Of a stretch of 5,992 nucleotides of DNA, positions 1-5,751 are shown piece after piece. Location: the NCBI GenBank assembly GCA_002411085.1, contig DHQK01000172.1, positions 19,665-25,656 of the forward strand. Reading direction: 5' to 3'. Made by a program: the position numbers and the translations under genes. Position 1 is the stretch's first letter. Each line of letters starts with the position of its first letter. Under the pieces are notes generated by a model. It had not been told where the DNA came from. It saw nothing but the letters and a program-made list of their open reading frames with translations, and did no database searches. This stretch comes from Marinilabilia sp. UBA5340 (GTDB lineage: Bacteria; Bacteroidota; Bacteroidia; Bacteroidales; Marinilabiliaceae).

Positions 1-14
1 CAAAAGAAATTTAT

Positions 15-22
15 TACATTTG
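15..22 (+). promoter_or_regulatory. Candidate -7 promoter element (TACATTTG) for the XRE regulator
   Basis: The octamer TACATTTG matches the Bacteroidota -7 consensus TAnnTTTG exactly. Transcription would begin near position 29, giving a leader of about 54 nt before the ATG at 83. The matching -33 TTG element would lie before the window begins, so only half of the promoter can be inspected. The element is embedded in ATTACATTTGTA, which recurs ahead of pyrK. Confidence 0.5.
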
Positions 23-30
23 TAGACTCT

Positions 31-64
31 CTGATAAATGACAAAGTTACACATGTCACATCAG
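31..64. repeat. Interrupted inverted repeat in the leader of the XRE gene
   Basis: CTGAT (31-35) pairs with ATCAG (60-64), and TGACA (39-43) pairs with TGTCA (54-58). Together they make ten base pairs separated by a small internal loop (AAA opposite C), with a 10-nt loop at 44-53. The element lies between the inferred transcription start and the start codon of a DNA-binding protein. It could therefore be an operator for autoregulation or a leader RNA hairpin. No T-run follows it, so it does not look like a terminator. Its function is inferred only from position and symmetry. Confidence 0.4.
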
Positions 65-82
65 GCTTAAATCCTTTGGAAT

Positions 83-628
83 ATGGAAGAAAGACTTAAA
101 GAAATATTATCCCGGGAAGCATTGAGTCCGGCGCGTTTTGCAGAATTAGTGGGAGTACAGCGCTCCAGTGTTAGTCATATTATCTCGGGGCGTAACAAGC
201 CCAGCCTTGACTTTTTACGTAAGATCCTGACGGCATTGGAACATATCAGTCCAGATTGGCTAATATCGGGCAAAGGGCCTTATAAAAGAGTCGATTGGGT
301 TGCGGCTCAAAAGCAATCATCCAACCGGCCCCAAAGTGAACACCCAAGCGGCCGAATTGAATTTCCGGTAACTCATAGTGCCCTAAGAGATGAAGATAGG
401 GCTGTCTATCAATCCAATAAGCCACGATTCAATCTGTCCCCGGCAAAGACCAGTCCTCCTTCAATCGATGAAAAAGGCGCAGAATCCGGCACAGAACAGA
501 AAAAATCTGCTACAGCATCTGCTGATTCCATACCTCCATCAACGCCCCCACATGCACCTAAAAAAGTCATAAAAACCATCTTGTTCTACGAAGACAAAAC
601 CTTTCAGGTTTTTTACCCGGAAGAATAA
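83..628 (+). CDS. XRE-family helix-turn-helix regulator with Bacteroidota-type C-terminal tail
   Basis: This 181-residue protein begins with an HTH_3/XRE DNA-binding domain at about residues 1-65. Recognisable landmarks are FAELVGVQRSSVSHIISGRNKPS, written in short as the FAELVGV helix followed by the SSVSHIISGRNKPS recognition segment, and then the ISPDWLISGKGP tail of the domain. Residues from about 75 to 157 are rich in Pro, Ser, Lys and Gln and are probably disordered. The last residues, KKVIKTILFYEDKTFQVFYPEE in two halves (KKVIKTILFYED and KTFQVFYPEE), form a compact hydrophobic/acidic tail that recurs in XRE-like proteins of Bacteroidota; its role is not known to me. The protein probably acts in the cytoplasm on DNA; its target cannot be read from the sequence. 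The ATG at 83 is preferred because it places the HTH at the very N-terminus, as usual. It appears to be its own transcription unit, separated by about 240 bp from pyrK. Confidence 0.88.
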   Translation: MEERLKEILSREALSPARFAELVGVQRSSVSHIISGRNKPSLDFLRKILTALEHISPDWLISGKGPYKRVDWVAAQKQSSNRPQSEHPSGRIEFPVTHSALRDEDRAVYQSNKPRFNLSPAKTSPPSIDEKGAESGTEQKKSATASADSIPPSTPPHAPKKVIKTILFYEDKTFQVFYPEE

Positions 629-652
629 GAATACCGATAGTGTTTATAGAAA

Positions 653-690
653 GCGAATGGCATTTAAGCAATGTTTATGTCGCATTTTTT
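653..690 (+). terminator. Possible weak Rho-independent terminator after the XRE gene
   Basis: GCGA (653-656) can pair with TCGC (680-683), and CATT (661-664) with AATG (670-673), giving an imperfect hairpin with G-T pairs and bulges between the two helices. A run of six T follows at 685-690. TATAGAAA (645-652) and TTTCTATA (688-695) form a further outer inverted repeat. The stem is imperfect, so termination strength is uncertain. Confidence 0.35.
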
Positions 691-729
691 CTATATTTGT
701 CGACTGAATAGCAATAAAATGGAGTGGAT

Positions 730-737
730 TACATTTG
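730..737 (+). promoter_or_regulatory. Candidate -7 promoter element (TACATTTG) for pyrK-pyrD
   Basis: TACATTTG is an exact TAnnTTTG match inside TTACATTTGTAA (729-740). Transcription starting near 744 would leave a leader of about 125 nt before the pyrK ATG. No clean -33 TTG is visible at the usual distance. A second exact match, TATATTTG, lies at 692-699 and is an alternative; it overlaps the right arm of the repeat that may end the preceding gene. Confidence 0.5.
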
Positions 738-795
738 TAAACAAGTATATTTTGATACCTAACTAATCTATTTGAGGCTCTGTTTTATCTCTATA

Positions 796-818
796 ATATC
801 CTTTAAATAAGGGGATAT
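796..818 (+). promoter_or_regulatory. Small hairpin in the pyrK-pyrD leader
   Basis: ATATCC (796-801) is complementary to GGATAT (813-818), and two further T-G pairs can extend the stem inward around a 7-nt loop. A T6 run begins at 825, seven bases downstream. The arrangement hints at leader control of a pyrimidine gene pair, but the stem is AT-rich and the gap to the T-run is long for a terminator. No PyrR-type binding loop was recognised. Confidence 0.25.
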
Positions 819-869
819 AAATGATTTTTTGATTCTTTCTGCATTAAAAACTTGTTGACCAATTAGAAC

Positions 870-1643
870 ATGCAAAAAAAATTCATTGATGATTTTACCA
901 TCATAGCCAATGAACGACATACGCGGGAGTTTGTAGTGCTTACACTGCAGGCCTCTGGAAAACTTCCCGAAATGTTGCCCGGACAATTTGTGGAAGCACG
1001 CGTGGATGGTTCTTTACAAACCTATCTCCGGCGTCCTTTGTCTATTCATGATGTTGACTATACCAACAACACACTGAAATTGCTGGTGCAGGAAGTTGGA
1101 CCAGGAACGCAAACCCTCAGTCAGCTCAAAACAGGCGACCAGCTTAACCTGATTTATCCGCTCGGCAACCATTACACCTTACCCGGTAGCGATAAGGTGC
1201 TCTTGATTGGCGGCGGATGTGGCGTTGCACCATTACTATTTCTGGGACGTTACCTGAAAGAACATGGAATCAGTCCCCGCTTTTTAATTGGTGGGCGCAC
1301 GGCAGCCGATTTGGTTGAATTGAAATCGTATGAAAAACTGGGTGAAGTGCTGGTGACTACAGAAGATGGCTCCCGAGGCACAAAGGGATATGTCATTCAT
1401 CATCCGGTAATGAAAACGTTTGAACCCGATTTCAAGCATATCTTCACTTGTGGGCCGCAAGCGATGATGAAAATATTGGCCAAATATGCAGCTGAACGGG
1501 ATATTGAATGCCAGGTATCTCTCGAAAATACTATGGCTTGCGGTATTGGAGCCTGTCTTTGCTGTGTAACTCCCACACAAGACGGCCACAAATGTGTATG
1601 CACAGACGGACCAGTTTTTGACTCAAAATATGTGAAATGGTAG
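870..1643 (+). CDS. pyrK: Dihydroorotate dehydrogenase B, electron-transfer subunit PyrK
   Basis: PyrK passes electrons from the PyrD flavin, through a [2Fe-2S] cluster and FAD, to NAD+ in the cytoplasmic PyrD2-PyrK2 enzyme that oxidises dihydroorotate to orotate. The 257-residue length is normal for the family. The N-terminal ferredoxin-reductase-type FAD domain contains RRPLSIHD (from residue 54). The nucleotide-binding segment LLIGGGCGVAPL begins at 111. The cluster segment ACGIGACLCC gives ligands C224, C229 and C232, with C244 of CTDGPVF as the likely fourth; C231 and C242 are extra nearby cysteines. The stop codon overlaps the pyrD start by 7 bp (1637-1643), which favours translational coupling and equal subunit supply. 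The ATG at 870 gives the expected family N-terminus. The sequence shows no defect. Related ferredoxin-reductase-like subunits exist, but the pyrD neighbour settles the assignment. Confidence 0.96.
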   Translation: MQKKFIDDFTIIANERHTREFVVLTLQASGKLPEMLPGQFVEARVDGSLQTYLRRPLSIHDVDYTNNTLKLLVQEVGPGTQTLSQLKTGDQLNLIYPLGNHYTLPGSDKVLLIGGGCGVAPLLFLGRYLKEHGISPRFLIGGRTAADLVELKSYEKLGEVLVTTEDGSRGTKGYVIHHPVMKTFEPDFKHIFTCGPQAMMKILAKYAAERDIECQVSLENTMACGIGACLCCVTPTQDGHKCVCTDGPVFDSKYVKW

Positions 1644-2548
1644 ATTTATCAGTACAATTAGGTGAATTAACACTCCGAAACCCGGTGATGACCGCTTCTG
1701 GCACATTCGGATATGGCGAAGAATATGAGGATTTTATCCACTTGTCGGATCTTGGAGGGATTGTGGTCAAAGGAACAACAGCTCATCACAGGGAGGGAAA
1801 TCCTTACCCGAGAATGGCTGAAACTCCCATGGGAATGCTCAATGCGGTGGGACTTCAAAATAAAGGAGTGGACGTATTTGCCCGGGAAATCTGGCCCCGC
1901 ATCTCGAACCGGGATACGCATATTTTTGTAAACGTATCGGGCTCTACTGTTGAAGAATACGTGGAAACTGCTGCCAAAATCGCTGAATTGGAGGGAGTTC
2001 CGGGAATAGAGTTAAATATTTCCTGTCCCAACGTCAAAGAGGGAGGGATGGCTTTTGGTACCAGTTGCCCTTCAGCAATTGCTGTCACCCGGGCTGTTCG
2101 GGAGGTATTTCCCCGACATTTGATGGTGAAATTATCGCCCAATGTGACTGATATCGTGGAGATTGCCCAGGGAGTAGAGCAGGCAGGGGCCGATTCAGTT
2201 TCTCTGATCAACACCCTGCTGGGAATGGCCATTGATGTACATACCCAAAAACCGGTACTTTCAACTGTTACCGGAGGGTTATCCGGCCCCTGTGTCAAAC
2301 CGGTGGCACTGCGAATGGTCTGGCAGGTTGCTTCCGCCGTGAATATTCCGGTAGTGGGATTGGGAGGCATCTCCTCGGCCACCGACGCCATCGAATTTTT
2401 GCTCGCAGGTGCTACAGCAATACAGGTAGGTACGGCCAATTTCAGAGAACCTGATGTAACAGTTAAAATTGCGCAGGGAATCGCTGCGTATATGGAACAA
2501 CATGGCATCAAGTCTATGACCGAATTGACAGGTGCCTTAAAAGTATAA
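1637..2548 (+). CDS. pyrD: Dihydroorotate dehydrogenase class 1B, catalytic subunit PyrD
   Basis: This FMN-containing TIM-barrel enzyme converts (S)-dihydroorotate to orotate, the fourth step of de novo UMP synthesis, in the cytoplasm. It is 303 residues long, typical for class 1. The N-terminal ASGTFGYGEEY and VVKGTT segments (K45) form the flavin/substrate site. LNISCPNV places the catalytic base at C130; a cysteine here marks class 1, whereas membrane-bound class 2 enzymes use serine. VKLSPNVTDI carries K165. VVGLGGISS and the GATAIQVGTANF segment near the C-terminus bind the FMN phosphate. The adjacent pyrK identifies it as subclass 1B, using NAD+ rather than fumarate. No other pyrimidine genes lie in the window. 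No obvious terminator follows, so some read-through into lnb is possible. Confidence 0.97.
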   Translation: MVDLSVQLGELTLRNPVMTASGTFGYGEEYEDFIHLSDLGGIVVKGTTAHHREGNPYPRMAETPMGMLNAVGLQNKGVDVFAREIWPRISNRDTHIFVNVSGSTVEEYVETAAKIAELEGVPGIELNISCPNVKEGGMAFGTSCPSAIAVTRAVREVFPRHLMVKLSPNVTDIVEIAQGVEQAGADSVSLINTLLGMAIDVHTQKPVLSTVTGGLSGPCVKPVALRMVWQVASAVNIPVVGLGGISSATDAIEFLLAGATAIQVGTANFREPDVTVKIAQGIAAYMEQHGIKSMTELTGALKV

Positions 2549-2582
2549 GGTTTCAAAGGCTATTTTAGGACAAAAGCTTGCG

Positions 2583-2632
2583 GGTTACAAATGAAAACAA
2601 ACACCTTTCTCCAGATCGATACATCTGTAACC
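2583..2632. repeat. Imperfect 11-bp inverted repeat between pyrD and lnb
   Basis: GGTTACAAATG (2583-2593) is the reverse complement of CATCTGTAACC (2622-2632) at 10 of 11 positions, with a single A/C mismatch and 28 nt between the arms. The right arm overlaps the promoter-like TACATCTG. No T-run follows, so this is not a typical terminator. It may be an operator or an RNA hairpin ahead of lnb. Confidence 0.4.
2620..2627 (+). promoter_or_regulatory. Near-consensus -7 element (TACATCTG) upstream of lnb
   Basis: TACATCTG differs from TAnnTTTG by one base. A start near 2634 would give a short leader of about 22 nt to the ATG at 2656. The upstream -33 position is weak (only TTTC is seen nearby). 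It would allow lnb to be transcribed separately from pyrK-pyrD. Confidence 0.35.
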
Positions 2633-2655
2633 ACAACAAAAATTTAATTTTACTT

Positions 2656-3867
2656 ATGCGGTATCCATTTGTGAACACACTGATGTGCTTTTCCCTTCTA
2701 ATTGTATTGCTGTTATTTCCAGGTAAAGCAATGGAAGCACAAAACCAAGTCACCGGAAAGTTGTCAGAAAAAGCACGCATATCAGTACTGACCTGTGCAC
2801 CGGGAAAAGAGTTGTACTCTGTGTTTGGACACACTGCCATTAGGGTTTCAGATTCAAAGCAGGAATTAGACTTAGTGTTTAATTATGGTACTTTCGATTT
2901 CAATACTCCCTTTTTCTATTTGAAATTTGGTCACGGAAATCTGGATTATTTACTTTCTGTAGCGTCCTTTAAACGATTTATGCGCGAATATTTTATGACC
3001 AACAGGTCGGTTTGGGAGCAGGAGTTGAATCTGACAGCCCAACAAAAAGAGCGATTGTTCAACGACTTGTTATTAAATGCCCAACCTGAGAACAGGGCTT
3101 ATCAATACGACTTCTTTTATGACAATTGTGCCACCAGAGTGGCCGATATCATTCTGGATCAGTTTCCTGCCCGCTCAGTAGATTTTACAGCAAACAAGAG
3201 TCCCGATGCCTTGACTTTCCGCCAGGCAATTCATCCCTACCTGGCCTCCCAGCCATGGACAAAGCTGGGAATAGATTTGATATTGGGTGCTCCGGCAGAT
3301 GCCCCCACTGATTCATTGTCCATCATGTTTTTGCCCGATTATCTGATGCTTCAGTTCTCCGAAATCCGGATTCATCAGGATCCACCAACTTCTTTGGTGA
3401 AAGAGGAGAATATCTTACTTGACTTCACCGATCAAACGGAAATTTCCAACAGCCTTGTTTCACCAATTATCCTTTTATGGATTCTTTTTCTTGCGGTATT
3501 ATTGCTTTCCGCAGCAGAAGCTTACGGATCCATAAGACTAAAATTTCTGGATGGCATTTTATTCGGAATAACAGGTTTATTGGGGCTAGTTATTCTATAC
3601 CTCAGCTGGATTTCCAATCATCAGGTAACCAGTCCCAACTGGAATTTACTTTGGGCCAATCCGCTGTGGTTGATGATTATTACAAATGTAAATACAAAAA
3701 TTGGCAAGTTTATTTCATTTGGAGAAGTTATTTTACTTTGTATTTTCCTGGTAACTTCATTTATGAAATCACTACAGTTTTTCCCTTCTGAAGTGTATCC
3801 GATCGTCTTTCTTTTGCTGGTTCGTATACTAAGGCCTTTTCGATGGTGGTTGGGAAAAAGTGCATAA
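2656..3867 (+). CDS. lnb: Lnb-like (DUF4105) membrane protein, probable lipoprotein N-acyltransferase
   Basis: This 403-residue protein has the architecture of the Lnb/DUF4105 family. Residues 8-22 are a hydrophobic signal or anchor. A periplasmic domain follows at about 35-255, then about five membrane segments near 271-289, 299-319, 331-345, 355-370 and 379-393. Visible family motifs are YSVFGHTAIRV with H59, FNYGTFDF (75-82), FGHGNLDYLL with H93, YDFFYDNCATR with C158, and the loop SPNWNLLWANPLW between helices. His first and an Asn-Cys later suggests a circularly permuted papain/NlpC-P60-like fold with an H59/C158 pair (inference). In Bacteroides, the founding member adds the N-terminal acyl chain to diacylated lipoproteins, replacing Lnt. 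The ATG at 2656 is preferred to a TTG at 2578, because it puts the hydrophobic segment at the N-terminus. DUF4105 paralogs with other functions are possible, so the family call is firmer than the exact activity. Confidence 0.8.
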   Translation: MRYPFVNTLMCFSLLIVLLLFPGKAMEAQNQVTGKLSEKARISVLTCAPGKELYSVFGHTAIRVSDSKQELDLVFNYGTFDFNTPFFYLKFGHGNLDYLLSVASFKRFMREYFMTNRSVWEQELNLTAQQKERLFNDLLLNAQPENRAYQYDFFYDNCATRVADIILDQFPARSVDFTANKSPDALTFRQAIHPYLASQPWTKLGIDLILGAPADAPTDSLSIMFLPDYLMLQFSEIRIHQDPPTSLVKEENILLDFTDQTEISNSLVSPIILLWILFLAVLLLSAAEAYGSIRLKFLDGILFGITGLLGLVILYLSWISNHQVTSPNWNLLWANPLWLMIITNVNTKIGKFISFGEVILLCIFLVTSFMKSLQFFPSEVYPIVFLLLVRILRPFRWWLGKSA

Positions 3868-3883
3868 AAAGCTTGCACCTTTT
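3855..3883 (+). terminator. Weak terminator-like hairpin at the end of lnb
   Basis: GTGCA (3860-3864), which includes the last sense codon, pairs with TGCAC (3874-3878) across a 9-nt loop. After a bulged C (3879), an upstream A-run pairs with TTTT (3880-3883). The GC part of the stem is only five pairs and the T-run only four, so this is a tentative call. Confidence 0.25.
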
Positions 3884-4199
3884 CACCGGCATCCGAATTC
3901 TTTATTATTTGTATGGGAAGAAGGAATATTTGTATTTCCATAGAACCGACCGTATGACAACATCAGTCCATTCTTGAAAAAATAGCATCGTTAGTTATGT
4001 TAAACTTCTTGTGTATTGCCTTTGCTATTTCTTATCAAAATTACCTCTGCCTGTTTAATCTCCAAAGTAGAAATTTCTCTGTTTTCCAAAAAATTCATCA
4101 AATAAAAGAAACTTTTCTTTATCGTGATCGTAATAATGCAAGCGATTTTTGTGTTCTTTTTTCAAAAAGACTATTTTTACAATCGTTAACCAAGGGTCT

Positions 4200-4220
4200 A
4201 TAATGAAATTATTTCATTAT
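4200..4220. repeat. Perfect 21-bp palindrome upstream of the serine hydrolase
   Basis: The arm ATAATGAAAT (4200-4209) and its exact reverse complement ATTTCATTAT (4211-4220) surround one central T at 4210. Symmetry breaks at 4199/4221. A one-base centre cannot close an RNA hairpin neatly without opening the innermost pairs, so a DNA site for a dimeric regulator is the more natural reading. It lies about 135 bp before the hydrolase ATG. No regulator gene is adjacent. Confidence 0.5.
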
Positions 4221-4257
4221 TTCCGAACAATTTGTTTTAATCCGGACTACCGGGGAA

Positions 4258-4306
4258 AACCTGAATTTTATTCATTTAGGAAAGTAACTAATAAATAATT
4301 CAGGTT
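4258..4306. repeat. 10-bp perfect inverted repeat before the serine hydrolase
   Basis: AACCTGAATT (4258-4267) is exactly repeated in inverse as AATTCAGGTT (4297-4306), with 29 nt between the arms. It ends 49 bp before the start codon, so it may be a leader stem-loop or paired operator half-sites. No poly-T run follows the right arm, which argues against a terminator. Confidence 0.4.
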
Positions 4307-4355
4307 AGGATGAAAGTTGTGAGCAGGTACAGATTTTCGGCAATAAGTAAGTATT

Positions 4356-5651
4356 ATGAAATTACATTTTAAGCTATTACTAATTCTTGCGGGCATTTCT
4401 GCAGGAATGGCAGCCAAATATATCACGGGGCCTTCTATTCAGTCGTTTGGTACAGATTTTACACCTCCTGAACCAAATGCTACTTCGCTACGAATATCAG
4501 GTTTCTTTTCGGATGATGCGGCATTCTCGTCCATCGATCATTCCGTCAGTTCTTTTCTGCAACGCAATGATATGGCCGGAGCTTCAGTCGCCATTGCCAA
4601 GGAGGGAAAGCTGGTTTTTAGCAAGGGGTATGGCTGGGCCGACAAGGACAACCGTGTTCGCACTGAACCTTATCATCTTTTCCGCGTAGCCAGCGTTTCC
4701 AAGTTAATCACGGCGGCAGGAATTATGAAGTTGGCGGAAGAAGGGAAGCTTAAGCTTGATGATCATGTTTTTGGACCTGATGGTATTCTCAATCAACCTC
4801 CTTATGATATTTATATTGACCACAATGTGGAAGACATTAAAGTTGAACATTTGCTGAACCACTCAGGAGGCTGGACTAACCGATGGGGTGATCCGATGTT
4901 TATTCCTCATGCTGTAGCAAGAGGTCTGGGAAAAGAGTTACCGGTAGATGCAGAAGATATTATTCACTACATGCTGGGCAAACGATTACACTTTAAGCCT
5001 GGTACAATGTCGTCTTATTCCAATCTGGGCTATGCGATTCTGGGCAAAATTATTGAAAAAGCAAGTGGTGAAGACTATGAGTCGTATATAAAAACCAATC
5101 TGCTATATCCTTTGGGAATCTTCGACATGCGCCTGGGAGGGAGCTATCTGACCGAAAGAGCTGAATTGGAGGTCAAGTATTACGAACCTTCTGATACTTA
5201 TCTGGTAACAGACCATAAGAGTGAAGAGAAAGTACCCCGGAGCTATGGAGGAAACGATATCAGAACATTGGGGCCCGCGGGAGGTTGGCTGGCATCTTCC
5301 ACAGATTTATTGAAATTTATGCTGGCCATTGACGGGATGAATCTGCCTGAAGACATTTTAAAGAAAGAATCGATTGAAACCATGACCACTCCGGTAAAGA
5401 AATATCTGGATCCAATGGGTTGGCGGGGAGTCAGGAAGAATTACTGGTATCGTACAGGTACACTGGCTGGTACGTCGGCTTTGATGGTGAGAAATGACAA
5501 TGGTATTTCGTATGTTGTGTTATTCAACAGCAGCACGTGGAAAGGTCCCATGCTTTCAACTGACATCAGGCGGATGATGGACAGGGCTCTACGCAAAACT
5601 CATGAATGGCCTGAATATAATCTCTTCGAGCTGGCCAGCAACTGGAAATAG
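4356..5651 (+). CDS. Exported serine hydrolase, beta-lactamase/PBP4* family (PF00144)
   Basis: The 431-residue protein starts with a signal peptide or anchor (KLHFKLLLILAGISAGMAA) without a lipobox cysteine, so it is probably periplasmic or membrane-tethered. The catalytic domain runs from about residue 57 to 410. Three active-site motifs of the serine beta-lactamase fold are visible: SVSK with nucleophile S113 and K116; YSN with Y221 and N223; and RTG at 366-368 in the position of the KTG/HTG motif. HLLNHSGGW (165-173) and GGWLASSTDLLKF (from 309) are further family landmarks. Members include class C-like beta-lactamases, D-amino-acid peptidases and esterases. The substrate cannot be told here, and antibiotic resistance should not be assumed. 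It appears to be monocistronic, preceded by 488 noncoding bases and followed by a strong terminator. The ATG at 4356 directly precedes the signal sequence. Confidence 0.9.
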   Translation: MKLHFKLLLILAGISAGMAAKYITGPSIQSFGTDFTPPEPNATSLRISGFFSDDAAFSSIDHSVSSFLQRNDMAGASVAIAKEGKLVFSKGYGWADKDNRVRTEPYHLFRVASVSKLITAAGIMKLAEEGKLKLDDHVFGPDGILNQPPYDIYIDHNVEDIKVEHLLNHSGGWTNRWGDPMFIPHAVARGLGKELPVDAEDIIHYMLGKRLHFKPGTMSSYSNLGYAILGKIIEKASGEDYESYIKTNLLYPLGIFDMRLGGSYLTERAELEVKYYEPSDTYLVTDHKSEEKVPRSYGGNDIRTLGPAGGWLASSTDLLKFMLAIDGMNLPEDILKKESIETMTTPVKKYLDPMGWRGVRKNYWYRTGTLAGTSALMVRNDNGISYVVLFNSSTWKGPMLSTDIRRMMDRALRKTHEWPEYNLFELASNWK

Positions 5652-5717
5652 ATTGTATTTATTAAACGGCGTATTTACAAGGAAGAGTTGAGGAAAAATA
5701 AGATATATTTTGATACC

Positions 5718-5751
5718 AAAACGGCAGATGTTATTCTGCCGTTTTTTTTTT
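5718..5751 (+). terminator. Strong Rho-independent terminator after the serine hydrolase
   Basis: AAAACGGCAGA (5718-5728) pairs perfectly with TCTGCCGTTTT (5735-5745), an 11-bp stem around the 6-nt loop TGTTAT. A run of ten T occupies 5742-5751, partly within the stem. The stem starts 66 bp after the hydrolase stop codon and ends its transcription unit. Confidence 0.93.

Larger units (their letters stand above)
3868..4355. other. 488-bp AT-rich intergenic region without a convincing gene
   Basis: No open frame here has family-like features. The longest (3997-4203, 68 codons) has a Phe/Leu/Lys-rich composition expected of AT-rich noncoding DNA. No exact TAnnTTTG element was found before the hydrolase start; AATATTTG near 3922-3931 is off by one base. 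The region does contain two clear symmetric elements, listed separately at 4200-4220 and 4258-4306. No tRNA, rRNA or recognised riboswitch was seen. Confidence 0.6.

Noticed and set aside
1855..2556. 233-codon open frame on the - strand across pyrD
   Set aside because: It is a shadow of pyrD, whose motifs and catalytic residues are intact on the + strand.
2578..2655. 26-residue N-terminal extension of lnb from a TTG codon
   Set aside because: It is polar, would bury the signal/anchor segment, and overlaps the inverted repeat and promoter-like element; the ATG at 2656 gives a standard export start.
3680..3691. TTACAAATGTAA inside lnb, an exact inverse copy of the element before pyrK
   Set aside because: It would be an antisense promoter inside a membrane-segment coding stretch; no antisense gene follows and the triplets fit the protein, so chance is the simplest explanation.
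4105..4120. AAAGAAA/TTTCTTT inverted repeat with a 2-bp centre
   Set aside because: It is made almost only of A and T runs in AT-rich DNA, where such symmetry is expected by chance.
3997..4203. 68-codon open frame in the lnb-hydrolase gap
   Set aside because: Composition is that of AT-rich noncoding DNA, with no promoter match, domain or signal pattern; its end overlaps the 21-bp palindrome.
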